Below, one piece after another: positions 21,501-34,029 of a DNA stretch of 64,000 bases; the stretch's first letter is position 1; each line of letters starts with the position of its first letter. The notes under the pieces were generated by a model. The model had not been told where the DNA came from. It worked only from the letters and a program-made list of their open reading frames with translations, and made no database searches. The DNA lies in contig JAKSZT010053928.1 in the NCBI GenBank assembly GCA_026826555.1, positions 38,026,386 to 38,090,385 of the forward strand, read 5' to 3'. Source of the DNA: Tolypeutes matacus (taxonomy: Eukaryota; Chordata; Mammalia; Cingulata; Chlamyphoridae). Made by a program: the position numbers and the translations under genes.

Positions 21501-23479
21501 GATGATGAAAAAACAAAAAACAAAACAGGATTGCATTTTATCTCAGGATGTAAAACTTTTAAGATGGCCAAGTAATCCATTGCTTATTTCTTGGACTGCA
21601 AAGTATTTATAAATAAATATATTTTCAGACAGTGGTACCTCCATGTCAGAAAGAAACTGTGTTTCACTTTTTCATCTACTCCTTGGTCTGTGCTTCCATT
21701 AACGTGGCACGGATTTGTCCAAACAAGTTTGCTTTGAAATATTTGTTTCAGTGTCATTAACTTGTTGTTTTGTTTCATTTATACTCTTTTATTTACAGTG
21801 GTGCAACAAGAGTAGATGATTAGTACGTAAAGAACTTGTTTTAGTTTAAACAAAACTAGAGCCTTAAGGCAGAGTTAACTTCTCTTCGCAGGCTTTGTTG
21901 AGGTCCCTAGATTCATATTTTTGATCATCTTTGTAGGGTAAGAAATATTTTTATTGTCCTTATCAGTTCCTAAATTCCATGGCTTGAAAACCAAGGATCA
22001 ATCAAATTTCCAATACCAGGTTTTGCTTGCAGTTCCTAAAACTCTTAAGTTTATTCTATTTTTCTAAAGTCCCCAAGTTGACCAAAAAGTATCATTCTTT
22101 ATCACCTGAAAGACTAGAACTCCTTAAACCAAACAGCAGGTACCAGACCAGTTTTTAACAGGAATTTGTATTGTTTATCCCACATATGAAGACCAGTCCT
22201 TGTTCCTTAATAGTTAGTCTGTTATACTTAACTAAATAATACCTTTAAATGTGACATTTCTGGCATTATCAGGGTTATTATACTTATGCAAAAAGAAAAA
22301 AGAAAAAAGTCTCATCATTTGGAAGGAAAAGTTAAGGAATTCAGTAAATATATTTGTATAGTATTTGACACTTTTTCTTTGTAGGTTTACAAACAAGACT
22401 AATATTAATATATGTCATATTTTGACATAATCAAAACCTTCAATTGTTCCAGGAAAGTGTACGTTACCATCCTAATTGGAGCTTTATTAATAAAGCAAAC
22501 TTTACATTGATAATAATATATAAATATATTCTATTCATTTCATTTTCTCTCTTTATAGATTTTAATGTCCTTAGAAATTGTCTTGTAACAAAAGATTACT
22601 TGCTAATTAACTCTATTTAATGTTAGTACAAAGTCTTAAAGTTAATTAAGGTTGTGAAAATTAGGTTGACTTAACGCAGTGACACAATTACTGCTGATAA
22701 TAAAAAGAGAGGTGAAGTTTAAAAATTTACTCATCTAGTGTAGTGGAGTAAGTCCAGAAGATTTTTAGGCCTTATCTAAAGTTCAAATGAATGAATCTTA
22801 AGATACGGTAAGGTATTATATTTCCATTTGGTTCAACACGTGTTTGCATTCTCTATCTTATTTTATGGAAACTGTTAATTTATTAATATGAAAAAACAGT
22901 TTTAGAAAATGAAAATATTAAATGCTTCATAAAAATGAATGTTGTATAAATAAAATATTACATTTGCATAATATTTCAATTTGCAATAAGTTCAAGAGGA
23001 AACTGATAATGTTGTTAAAAAATTATCTATTAACTATGATTTGTCCAAGGATTAGAATTATCTAAGTTTATTATGTAAACCTAAATTCTTATAATTCTTC
23101 CGTATTCATTTGCCAAATACCAAAATGTTTTAAAAGTTTTAATTAATGCATTTTTACAATGATCTGTTGCTAACCTAAAGTCCACTTGCAATTCTTTGTT
23201 TCTTATTAGCCATCAGCCATTGCCAACACAGCTTGAATTTTCCTAAATTGGGAGTTTCTGTGACAGAGGTTATTTTCTTTTCCCCCTTTAAAGGCCAATG
23301 TAATTAAGCATTAGAAATATAGTTTCTTTGTTTTGGGGGAATTCTTTTATGTTAGATTTATACAAGTGCTTATAAATGTCAATAAGCTGATCAGAAAAAG
23401 GCCCCTTCAAATTATTTTTAGGCACCCAACTTGTATTATATAATCTTTGTAAGAAAACTGTTACATAGTGGTCTTTTCC
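21501..23479. other. Anonymous AT-rich non-coding block
   Basis: No gene, RNA or repeat is recognised. A short A/G-rich stretch (AAAAAGAAAAAAGAAAAAAG) lies near 22289-22309. The 21584-21778 minus-strand frame has no domain. Confidence 0.5.
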
Positions 23480-25855
23480 CAATTTAAAAAACAAGTTTAT
23501 TTTGATATATTTGAAAGATGTGATAAAATGTAAGTGTTCACAAATATATACACCAGTGAAACCATCACTGCAATCACAGTAGTCTGTATAACCATAATCT
23601 CCAAATGTTTCCTTGTGCTCTTTGTACTTCCTTACTCTCCACCAATCAACTAATCTTCTTTCTGTCAACATAGATTAATTTGTATTTTCTACATTTTTTT
23701 AATAAATGAAAGCATACAGTATATATTTTGTGTTGGTCTGTCTTCTTTCAGCATAATTATTTTGAGATTCATTTATGTTGTTGCATTTACCAATAGTTAA
23801 GTCTTTTTCATGCTGAGTAATATTCCATTGTATGGATATACCACATTTGTTTACCTATACATGGGTTGATGGATATTTATTTCTAGATTTTTACTTTTAC
23901 AGATACATATGCTATAAATATTAGTACACATGTCTTTGCATGAACATAAATTTTGTATTCTCTTGGGTAGATACCTAGAGTGGAAGGGTTGGGCCATATA
24001 TATGGTAGATGTATATTCACCCTTCTAAGAAACTGCCAAAATGTTTTCCAAAGTGGCACTTCCATTTTACATTCCCACCACAAATATATGAGAATTCCAA
24101 TTTCCTCACATCCTTATAAGTTTTTTTATTTTATTTTAGCTATTCTAATAGGTATGTAGTTATATTTCACTGTTCTTTTAACTTGCATTTGCCTGATTAC
24201 CAATGCCATTGAGCATTTTTCATTGTGTTTATTTGCATTCATTTGTCACCTTTAGTGATGTGTCTGTGCAAATCTTCTGTCCTTTTTTGTATAGGGTTGT
24301 TTGTTTTCTTATATTGGTATATTTTGAGAGTTCTTTATATATTGCATATACAAGTCCTTCATCAGATATATGCGTTTTAAAGATTTTCTCCTAGTCGGTG
24401 GCTTGTCTTTTTATTTTCTTAGTAGTGGCTTTTGAAGAGCAGCAGTTAAAATTTTGACGATGTTTAATTTATCAATTTAAGTTTTTTATGGGCCATGATT
24501 CTGGTATCAAATCCAAGACACCTTGAACTGATCCAGCCTCACAAAGATTTTCTCCTTTGTTCTAGGACTTATATAGTTTTTACTATCCATTTCATTTATG
24601 AACCATTTTATTAATTTTTGTATATGGTGTGAGATACAGATCCAAGTTAAATTTTGTCTATATAAATATCCAATATTTCCAGAACAATTTGTTGAAAAGC
24701 TATCCTCTTTGATATTTAGAAAAATGTTATATTTTCTTCATTAATTTGCTTGGTAGTATTCATCAGTGTAGTCACTTGGACCTAGAGATTTCTTTGTGAG
24801 GAGATTTTTAACTACAGTTACAATTTTTGAATAGCAAAGGACTCTTCAATTATCTATTTCTTCTTGAGTGTGCTTTGGTAGTTTTTAATTTTTCAAGGAA
24901 TTTGTCATTTTCATCTAAGTTGCCAAATATATTGGCATAAAGATTTTCATAATGTTCCCTTGTCATTTTGCTATCTGTAGAATTTCTAGTGTAACTTCTC
25001 TTATTCCTAATTCTGGAAATTTGTATCTTCTCTCTTTTCCTTTTGCTCACTCTGGCTAGAGGATTTTTTTGGTTTTGTTTTGTTTTTGTTTTTAATTCTA
25101 TTTGTTTTCTCAAAGAGTGAGCATTTGGTTTTACTGATTTTTTTTTATTACATTTATATATTCTATTGCATTTATTTCCACTTCCATCTATATCTCCTTT
25201 CCTCTGTTCACTTAACGTTTAATTTTCTTTTAAAGGTTTGAAGGTTTTGAAGGTAGAAGCTGAGGTCATTTATTTGAGAAAATGTTTTTCTATTTTAAGT
25301 GTTTAGTGCTAAAAATTTCCCTTAAGTACTTTTTAAGTCAGATCTCATTCAGTTATGCTTTTAATTTTTTTCATTTGAATTATGTTCAAAATATTTTCTA
25401 AACTTCCTTTTAATTTCTTCTTTGATCCATGTGTTTTTAGAAGTGTGTTATTTAGTTTCCAAAGGTTTGGGGATTTTCTAGAGACTTTTTTCTGTTATTG
25501 ATTTCTAATTTAATTCCATTGTGGTCAGAGAAGATACTTGTATTTCTTGGATCATTTTAAATGTATTGAGACTTGTTTTATGACCCAGTATATTGTCAAT
25601 CTTAGTAAACGTCCACGTGCTATGTGTCTATCATACACTTTTGAAGAATGTTTATTCTGCTGCTGTTAGTTTGATGATCCATAACATCAATCAGGACAAG
25701 ATGCTTGATTGTGTTGTTCAAGTATACTGTATCCTTCCTGATTTTCTTTCTACCTGGACTGTCAATTATTGACAGGAGTATTAAAATCCCTGAACAAAAT
25801 TGTGGGTTTTTCTTTTTCTCCTTGCAGTTCTATCAATTTGGTAAGTGCCATTTAG
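23480..25855 (-). mobile_element. Old L1 LINE, antisense, internally deleted
   Basis: The 3' UTR (from about 23480) and the ORF2 C-terminal region (for example GTAATATTCCATTGTATGGA near 23817, AACTGCCAAAATGTTTTCCA near 24032) run leftmost. Endonuclease-region sequence (ATTCCATTGTGGTCAGAGAA at about 25514) lies at the right. Around 24680-24790 the alignment jumps from the region encoding the part just before the C-terminal domain to the segment just upstream of the reverse transcriptase, so most of the RT domain is missing. Many stops and shifts; non-functional. Confidence 0.8.
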
Positions 25856-25861
25856 GGAAAA

Positions 25862-26090
25862 CCTACAACCAATATCATGCTCAATGATGAAAGACTTAGA
25901 GCCTTCCCCTTAATACCAAGAACAACAAAAGAATGCCTGCTTTCACCATAGTTATTCAATATTGTACTAGAAATTCTAGCTAGAACGATTAGACAAGAAA
26001 ATTAAAGATGTGAAAATTGGATAGGAAAAAGTAAAATATCTCTATTTGCAGGCGACATGATCTTATATATAGAAAATCACAAACTGATTT
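25862..26090 (+). mobile_element. L1 ORF2 reverse-transcriptase fragment, sense
   Basis: The plus strand encodes a broken piece of the RT core. It includes a CCTAC-AACCAATATCATGCT word, a CCTGCTTTCACC...TTATTCAATATTGTACTAG block and a degenerate catalytic block where GGCGACATGAT replaces the sequence of the usual F/YADD motif. Orientation is opposite to the L1 at its left edge, and it corresponds to the part missing there. Confidence 0.8.
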
Positions 26091-26154
26091 TGATTATTTT
26101 AATCTTTGTACATAATTCTTCTCTTTAGATAAGAGATCTGTAGGATTTCTTTAC

Positions 26155-26365
26155 CTTAGCACTATTAACATTTAAAGCCAGATAATTCTTTGTTGTGTGA
26201 TTCTCTTGTGGATTGTAGGATGTTTAACAGCATGCCTAGACTCTATATCCTAGATGTCAATAGCACACCCCTTCTCTGTTTGTGACAACCAAAATGTCTC
26301 TAAACAATGCCAAATGTTCTCTGGGGAATGGGAGGGCAAAATTGTCCCTGGTTGAGAACCAAACC
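26155..26365 (-). mobile_element. hAT-type non-autonomous DNA transposon, antisense
   Basis: The right edge CTGGTTGAGAACCAAAC is the complement of the typical hAT terminus GGTTCTCAACC. The interior (GATTGTAGGATGTTTAACAG, AGATGTCAATAGCACACC, TTGTGACAACCAAAATGTCT, CCAAATGTTCTCTGGGG) matches a common mammalian hAT-Charlie-type element in order. The left terminus is eroded. No transposase. Confidence 0.65.
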
Positions 26366-26596
26366 TATAGTGCAACATACCTAATAGAGTACTATCATTA
26401 ATAAGCCCTAAAACTGTTCCTAAAAAGCTGGCCACAAATATAAAGGGGCTGCAAGTCCAAACTGACCATTAAGTGAAAAAGGATAATAACTTTTCTATTG
26501 AAAAAGGCTGGAGATTTTTCTAACTTATAAATACACAGGAAAGCTGGTAGTATCAGACTACTTATTAAGGATCAAAAGAAGAAACAACCCCTAAAG

Positions 26597-26834
26597 CATG
26601 GGTTCTTAACCAGGGCTCAACAGACCCCAAAGGGGTCCAAGGAAAAATTTCAGGGGGTCTGTGAGCTTGAGTTGAAAATTCAAAAAAAAAAATGTTATTC
26701 TTGTGGGAACGTGTTGGTGCGGGTGTGATATTTTAATTAAATAGTACACAGTATAGTGTGGACTTAGTAAGGGGTCCGTGGTTTTCACCTGACTTGCAAA
26801 GGGTTCCGTGGAACGAAAAGGATAAGAACCCCTG
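26597..26834. mobile_element. hAT-type MITE with terminal inverted repeats
   Basis: The 238-bp element begins CATGGGTTCTTAACC and ends GGATAAGAACCCCTG, which are inverted repeats matching at 13 of 15 bases. The flanking octamers CCCTAAAG (26589-26596) and GCCTACAG (26835-26842) match at 6 of 8 positions, as expected for an aged 8-bp hAT duplication. The subterminal GGGGTCC and GGGGTCCGTGG words also mirror each other. It has no transposase and would have depended on an autonomous hAT element. Confidence 0.78.
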
Positions 26835-26842
26835 GCCTACAG

Positions 26843-28174
26843 GGAAACCAAAAGAAAACAATTTGAAAATGTATTTACAGCCAAAGAAAACCAGTATCAT
26901 TGGTATAGGATATAACATGGGCAACTTTCTCAAACATCTGGTAGTTGTTTAATACAACTGTACATACTGTAGTTCTTGTATCCCTATTCTAAAAATGTGG
27001 GTGACTCACTCACTGGAGATTTCTGAAGACATACAACTCAGAATAAAGGTAAGGATGCTAGTAGAGAAGACAAGATAGCTATTAAGACCAAAATAATTAA
27101 AAAGACTGAACCAGAAGTAATTAAAAAGCAGACTCAAAGAGAGCAAGAGCTCTTGTACTAAACCTTGAGGCTCACCCAGGGAGCCTAAGAAGATGGACTG
27201 TACCCAAAGCATGTATGAACCGGGTACTTGTTGACAACAAAGGCCAGTTGTCTCTTGTGGGTGAATCCTTGAGGCCGTCTAAGCTTGACCCCCTTTAACT
27301 GTCAGTTATATCAGATCTACCTTTGAAATTTCATTTAGAAATGTCTAACTTTTCTCTCCTTAGTTTACTTTATATTTTATTTTATACTTTTTTTCATTTC
27401 TTTTAATATATTTTCATTTTACCAGTTTAAATTGGGATTCTGTCACTTGAAACCAAAGAGTTTTGACTAATACACCTACTAGGATCCAGAGCTTTCTCCA
27501 ATTCTAAGCAATTCTAGTTTCTTAGGTCCTCAATAAATATTCCCCATGAATATCAAAGCCTTCTCTTCAACTGTGTGGAACAGAATTAACCTCATTTTTT
27601 TTTTAATATTAGGGAGCTAGGCTTTCTTGCTTAGTTTATTCATAGTGAACTTTTCATTTTCTGCCCTCCAGACCAGCTGCAGGCCTAAACATCTCCTGAG
27701 ACATGAGAAAGCTTCACTTTCTCAACATAAACTATTTCTCAATAAAGAAAATGAGAGCAAACTTAATGAATGGATGAATGGCATACAGTATTTTTTTTAA
27801 TTGGAAGCTTGTAACATACATGATGAGCTTTCAGAATACTATTAAAATCACATATCCCAAATGCAGACCTTGGCATTTGTTATTGACAATCAAACCCAGG
27901 GTGATAATCAAAATATTTAATGGCATCTAGGTTGATCTGCAACTTATCAGGAAATGTTAGTGGCACTCACAGGGAAGCAAAAGTTCTGATCTTCATTTAT
28001 GTAAGTTTAATGTACTCCAGTTGCAAGTAGTATATGTATATAGACTGATGGCCTTTTGAGGATTATTTCTGGGCATTACATCTTTTAAATTAAAAAAAAA
28101 ACAAAAACATTTATATGCAAAGAAAGTGTTAGAAGTAAAACAATGTTATAACAATATCCACATAATAAAATATT
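26843..28174. other. Non-coding block
   Basis: No gene is recognised. CTCAATAAATATT near 27529 is a possible L2 end. The frames at 26733-27212 lie partly over the hAT element and have no domain. Confidence 0.45.
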
Positions 28175-28280
28175 CCTTTGGATGGTTTCCGGGTATAGTT
28201 TCAGGCCCTTAACTTAAAACTTGGGTTCAAATTCTGACACTGCCCTTTATTATTTGTTGTTACACAAAATATTATATGTG
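28175..28280 (+). mobile_element. MIR SINE fragment, sense
   Basis: GGGTATAGTTTCAGGCCCTT and ACTTGGGTTCAAATTCTGAC with CACTGCC match the 5' half of MIR. Confidence 0.55.
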
Positions 28281-31200
28281 TAACATGTGCTTTAAAAGTA
28301 TGCAGGACCTATACTTTTAGCCTTTTATTTTTACTTTTTATTTTTTTTACTTCAATGTATCTTTCAAAATCAAGACAGGCAATTCCTGGAAGACTTTATG
28401 TCTTGCCTACAAGAAGCACAGCTTCAAATCTTATCAAAGGATCAGAGATTCTGGTAAGCTGGTAATTCTGGCAACATGGTCTCTGGACAGTATTCCAGGA
28501 ATGATGACATATATGCAGCAGTTCTGAGAACCTACAGAGATATGGGCACTTTTCTCCCCACTATAACTAATATATAACCTAATTTCCTAAAGCTAAATCT
28601 ATTAGGTTGATTTTCCCTTAGACCTTTTGCTTGAGTCTTTAAAACTGAATTTGACAAAGCATTTGAAATTAAAACAATGAGGAAAATGTTTCATGATAGA
28701 GAAAGTGATAACGTTATCCAACACATCATTTTTACCTCTCATTTCATAAGGTTTTAAAACTGGCCTTATTTGATATTCATAGTAGTTATTTTTTTCATAT
28801 AATGAAAAAGTGCAAATTTTATTAGAATAGTTATCCTGACAGTTTGTATTGGTTTCGTAATTCAATATTGTCTGCTTTCAGCTGGAAGAGAACCAAGTAT
28901 CCATGAATTGAATAGCAGATATAAATAGATTTTACATTTTATTTTAATTCATAGGGTTATACAAACCCTTCCATCTTCGTGTCATGTACCTCTCCTTTAA
29001 TTTTTCTTTGATAAAAGCTCTGCTACATTAAAGTTCTAACTCAAGAGCATGATTTAACTTATATGTTTTTCACTTTCCTAACTGGCCATTTCAGGACATT
29101 TATAATGATTTACTCAGTTGATAATTTGATAGGTTTTTTTTTTTAACCCTGACAAACAAGTATGTTTGCCCTAATTAATTTATCAGCAGACCAAGTTTGG
29201 TTTTGCTTATCATTTTATACCTAATGTCCCACTATGTGTATTGCCAGGCACATAGTAGAAACATGAAATTGTTTTGAATGAAAGGATGAAATTAGGTAAA
29301 TATTGAAATGGGAAAGGAAATGGAATGTAAAATCCCTTGTCTTTAAATAAATAAAAATCCCTTTTAAAGATGAGGGAATAAAGGATAGGAAAAAGTTTTC
29401 TCCTTTATATAAGTTAATTTTTTATTTTTTTTGGAAATTCATTATTACTGTGCAACTGAGGAATCTGAGACCTTTATATGCAAGCCTTGAAACAGTCAAT
29501 ATATTAATGAACATGAACAGTGAAGATTCAGAATCAGTATAATCAGGAAGAGATAAGTTCCTTGAGGACATGAATTTTTACCTATGATTTATTTCATTCT
29601 ACCTTTCAGTTAACTCTCAAGCTCTCAGTGACACCCTGTGCACACAGACACACACTGTAAATTGATGAAAAATCTAACAATATGAATGGATCTTGTACAA
29701 ACTTAAGTATATAGTCTATGTCCCTTTATATAAAATGAGGAGCCTTAATGAACTCTGAATTTGTTGAGAAGCTCCCTAGTTCCGTTTGGTCATAACTCTC
29801 TTTTTACCAGCAATAGCTAATATGATATACTCTCCATTATCTGTAGAAGTAATAAGCAGTAGTAATGAATCATGCAAAACTTAATTCAGAAGCCATTTCT
29901 ATTTGTATGTGGGAAATATTATGTGATGTTTTTAGAGCAAAATTCCCTCCTTAATTATCTTTTGCTTAGGGTAATTAGTTTTCATTCCCTAAGTACACAT
30001 CAGCTGACAGTGGGGGAAATAGAGTCCTGAAGTATTATGGGAAAATGATTTAAAATATTCCAGCTGAACCACATGCAAATACTCAATACTTACATATGAC
30101 CTGGGAAAGTTCCAAAGAGTCCAGTACTGTCTTGAGTATTCTTCAGATTTTGTTATCAAATCATTTCCCTCCAAACTAACTGCATAAAGGCATAATTTAA
30201 TTCAGTTTTTCTTTTCTACCGTACCAACTTTGTAAAGAAGATCTGTTCAAATAGCTAGTTTAATGAAGAAAACTTAAGAGCAAATAAAAATTCAGTTTGT
30301 TATTTCTAACAAGTGGGAATATATATACAAATTTAGTTACTTAAAACATTAATTTATTTTTCCATACCCCAATGTGTTGTTTTTTTGTTTCTTTCTCTTC
30401 ATTGTTTAGAAATGTAGCATGTCTCACACATTCTATATGCAGTGATACCCGGAATGTTCTAGATGCTCAATTTTATTATGTTTTAGATACTATAAGGAAA
30501 TGAATTCTAAGGACACCTGCACTATGCAGATAATATTCTATAGCAAATGTTTCCATGCTATATGTTAATTAACAAGTCTGTTATTAAATCCATTTAAGGA
30601 TTTAGTTTGGATCACATTAATGAATAGCAGTAATAGAGATTACTTCTAAAAATGTGCAATTCTTTGTATATTATTCTTTCAGTGTTAATCTCTCTGCATC
30701 CATTATTTCAGTATTATGTCTGCATCGGAGCAGAATATCTCTGTCTCTCTCACGTGCAACTTGTTTTCAGATTAAGGGACTATTTGAAATCTAATCTCCA
30801 GTAATTTCAAATGGGAACATCAAAATGAGTATTGATTGCTGTTATTGACAACATTGGCAATTTAATATTAAGATTCTTAATCTTACTCTTGAAAATACTT
30901 TAGGGGCAAACATATATAACTTGGATTTATGAAGTATGGCTTCTTTAACTTTAGTTTATGTGAATGTTAGTGATCCATATAGCCAAGACATAAGAGTAAA
31001 TGAAAAATAATGATACAGAATGTGAATACAAAATCAAATACCATATATCCTTGTCCATGAGAGATTTACAACAAATATTGTTCCCTTTCTTGCTTGTTTT
31101 TTTTGGCAATTTTCAATATTAAGACTCCTGTTTTCCTAAAGGAAAATATGATCTATCTGTACTTTACTTCTTCCTGTTTGTAGTAAACCTTCCCAGTGAT

Positions 31201-31289
31201 AGATATGACTCCAAAGAGAACTTTACATTTAATCTGAGCTATGAAGAACTATTATAAGTTCTGCTATAGGGCAGTTGGGAAAAAATTTC
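28281..31289. other. Non-coding block with L2 traces
   Basis: No exon is recognised. TGCCAGGCACATAGTAGAAA at 29243-29262 and AAGTTCCTTGAGGACATGAA at about 29554-29573 are typical L2 3'-region words. The remainder is anonymous AT-rich DNA. Confidence 0.5.
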
Positions 31290-31364
31290 ATAGGCAGGGA
31301 ATGTTAAATATAAAGGTACAGAAATAAGAGAGAGGTGGGGTGGCCTATATACACATATAGGGGT

Positions 31365-31398
31365 AGAAGGAGAGAGGGGGAGAGGGAGAGGGAGAGAA
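31365..31398. repeat. Pure purine tract, GGGAGA-type
   Basis: 34 consecutive A/G bases built from GGGAGA and GAGAGG units. Confidence 0.9.
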
Positions 31399-31898
31399 TG
31401 GAAGATTTGAAAAAGTATTAAAAAGTAGTTCCTTATGGATTAGGACCAGGAATATAGCATCCAAGTGGGGAGTTGGCAAGAAAAACATACAAGACAAGAA
31501 ACCAGGGGCCAACTAGTGGAGGGTGTTTATGCAGGTAAGGAGTTTGGGCTTTATCTTGGGGGAGATAACATTAAAGACTTTTAACAGTGGGGAGGGGGTG
31601 TTATATAATAAGATTTTCATTTTAAAGGATTATTTGGATGGAATAAGGTGAAAGGTGGGTGGCTAGAAGTAAAGACATGAGTTGAGAGACTTGGCTGAAA
31701 ACTGTTGCCACATTCCAACTGAGATAAGATGGCGAGAGGTCAGTGTATGTGAGGAGAGGATGATTGGCACTGTATTAAGCTAGTAGAACTAGCAGGACAG
31801 GATGACTAGATGTATTTTGGGTGATTGAATGGATTGTGGAACCAATCACTGAGATAGGAAATATGAGAGTAGAGAAGATCAAGCATATCTCTCTGGCA

Positions 31899-31916
31899 GT
31901 GTGTGTGTGTGTGTGT
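31899..31916. repeat. (GT)n microsatellite
   Basis: Nine uninterrupted GT units inside the L2-like region. Confidence 0.95.
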
Positions 31917-32264
31917 TGTTACATGTGTGTTTGGAAAGGATTTTGTACATTCAGTGATAAGTCATTAAGCTTCAGATACCTGAGAAATCTAGGTGGAGTT
32001 GTATATCAGGCAATTAGGAATATTAGTCTGGATCTTCAGAGAGATATCTGGGCTTGAGGTTTTTAAAATGGGAGACATCAGTAGTTGAAGCTCTGTGAAC
32101 TGGTGAAACTTATCTATGTATACATTCATTAACCACTAAGGCAACACATAGAAAAAGGACATAATGCATGCGTGTCACAGTACTAACATGGTATAAGTCA
32201 TTAACAGCATTACTGAGAGCATTTGCAAAGAAGCAAAGAACTGCTTTCTGTGAAAAATAATAAG

Positions 32265-32400
32265 TTAGCATTTATGGAAAGTTTATATGCCAGGCATAGC
32301 TCTAACTGCTTTATTGGTATTGATGCATTAATCTTCATGACAATTTTACAGAGTAGTTGAGAAATTTACCTAATGTCACATATCTAATAAGTCTACAAAT
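32265..32400 (-). mobile_element. MIR SINE, antisense
   Basis: TATATGCCAGGCATAGCTCT, AACTGCTTTATTGGTATTGA, TCATGACAATTTTACAGAG and ACCTAATGTCACATATCTAA follow reverse-complement MIR. Confidence 0.75.
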
Positions 32401-32651
32401 CTTAAAGTCTTTTACGTGTTGTTGGAGTCTTCTTAGTAGAATGTTTCCTTAATAGAGCTCTGTATAGGAGGGAAAGTTAAAGCAGACCATGGATAATATA
32501 TATCAAATAAAGGAGTATTGTGAGAAATGAGTTGTTACAAGTAGCCATGATAACTGCTGCTATGATTAAAAACATTTAACTTGGAAATAACATGCAAGGG
32601 ATACTGGAGAGAATAATATGAAATATGGATTTCCTATCTCAGGACTCTTCC

Positions 32652-32677
32652 GGGGGGGGGGGGGGGGGGGGGGGGGG
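32652..32677. repeat. 26-base G homopolymer
   Basis: Uninterrupted G run at the 3' edge of the antisense SINE dimer; exact length may be affected by sequencing. Confidence 0.9.
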
Positions 32678-32998
32678 TCACTGTCTGCTCTCTCTGTTTC
32701 CATTTGCTGTGTGCTCTCTGTGCCTACTTGTTTTCTCTTTAGCAGGCATTGGAAACCAAACCTGGGACCTTCCATGTGGAAGAGAGGTACTTAATCACTT
32801 GAGCCACCTCAGCTCCCTGGTTTGTTGTGTTTCTCATTGCCTTTCCTCTTTGACTCTTTGTTGCATTATTTTGTTGTGTCAGTTCCCTGCTCCTGCTGGT
32901 AGCACCAGCTTGCCTTCTTCAGGAGGCACTTGGAACTGAACGTGGACCTCCCATGTGGCAGGCGGGAACCCAATTGCTTGAGCCACATCAGCTTCCCC
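32652..32998 (-). mobile_element. Dimeric tRNA-derived SINE (DAS-like), antisense
   Basis: Read on the minus strand, the element has two tRNA-like heads. The first begins at about 32998, with box A-like GTGGCTCAAGCAATTGG complementary to 32970-32986 and a box B-like CGTTCAGTTCC complementary to 32931-32941. The second begins at about 32819, with GAGGTGGCTCAAGTGATTAA and a box B region near 32755-32765. Between them is a CA-rich linker with CAACAAAATAATGCAACAAA. Each head is followed by the DAS-type body CCACATGG(G/A)AGGTCC. The element ends with a C run (26 Gs on the plus strand). Dimeric DAS relatives are known from armadillos. Confidence 0.82.
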
Positions 32999-33039
32999 AT
33001 ATAAAATTTTAAAACACATTTGACAGCATGCTATTTATA

Positions 33040-34025
33040 CTCTTGGACTTTGTTTTTTTAATTACCACTCCATCTTACAAATCATTCTGTTTCGGTACAT
33101 ATATAACTTTCACATTTTTAATAGCTGCATAATGTTCAATTACATGGATAGACTATTATTTATGTACTGGTAAGTGAAAAAGAATATTTAAATATAATTT
33201 AAAATTTCATTTCTCTTGTTAGGAATGAGAGTGAAAAAAACTTTCATAAGTTTAATAGCCACTTGACATTTGCCCATTTTTCTATTGTGTTGCTGTTGGT
33301 TTTAATTTGCCCTTTGGAAATGTGTTAAAAGCTTTACCTCTTTGCTATGTGTGTTATTAGTATGTTTCCTGGTTTGTCTTTTGGCTATGTTGGTCGTGAT
33401 TTTATGCCTTTATTGGTATTTATCTTTTCCTTGTATATTTTTTAAATAGTTAACTTTACTAATCTTTTAAAATAGCTATTCAACTTTTTACATAATGAAA
33501 ACAATTCTCCCATGCAAATGTTAGTTTTCAAAATAATTCCTCTTTTTTCCTAGTACTCTAATGGTCTGTTTTGTGTTTGGTCAAATTCTATATCCATAAA
33601 CTTTAATTCCTATAGCTTTAATATAAATATTAAAATCTGATAGGTCTAGTCAACAACAATTCTATATTCTTTCCAAAACTGTGTACAGAATTTCTCTGTT
33701 GGTTATTGCTTATATATTTTTCCTTAAGAACTTTAGAACCAGCTATTTTTCTTGCTTTAAAAACAGAATCCTTGTTTTGTTTTCATTTTCCATTATTGTA
33801 TATATGAAATATATTTTTCTAACACATTGTTACATGTATAACACATAAAGGCTATTGCTTTTTATATATTAATTTTTTTGCCTATTTTATTAAATTATCT
33901 TCCTGTTTGTAAAAGTTTTTCAGTTATGTGTCTTGGATTTTTAAGATACAAAATAAAACTATTTGAAAATAATGCTAATTTCACAGACTTATGGCCAATT
34001 TTATCACTTTTTTATTCTCTTCTTG
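33040..34025 (-). mobile_element. Very old L1/HAL1-type LINE, antisense
   Basis: AATAGCTGCATAATGTTCAA (about 33120), TGACATTTGCCCATTTTTCT (about 33266) and AATATTAAAATCTGATAGGT (about 33624) follow the order of an antisense L1 ORF2 C-terminal and 3' region. No readable frame. Confidence 0.55.
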
Positions 34026-34029
34026 AAGT

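Larger units (their letters stand above)
31290..32090 (-). mobile_element. L2 LINE region, antisense, diverged
   Basis: The series GTAAGGAGTTTGGGCTTTAT, AAAGACTTTTAACAGTGGGG, GAATGGATTGTGGAACCAAT, CACTGAGATAGGAAATATGA and AATCTAGGTGGAGTTGTATA matches the order I associate with antisense L2. It is interrupted by a (GT)n tract. No coding capacity remains. Confidence 0.5.

Noticed and set aside
23288..23671. A 127-residue minus-strand frame
   Set aside because: The left part is AT-rich anonymous DNA and the rest overlaps the 3' UTR of an antisense L1, so it is not a separate gene.
25862..26090. Twin-priming 5' inversion of the L1 at 23.5-25.9 kb
   Set aside because: The inverted piece is RT sequence, which is internal, whereas the endonuclease region lies uninverted beyond it.
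32566..32939. Gly- or Pro-run frames across the G homopolymer
   Set aside because: The runs are the translation of a poly(G) tract inside a SINE, not a protein.
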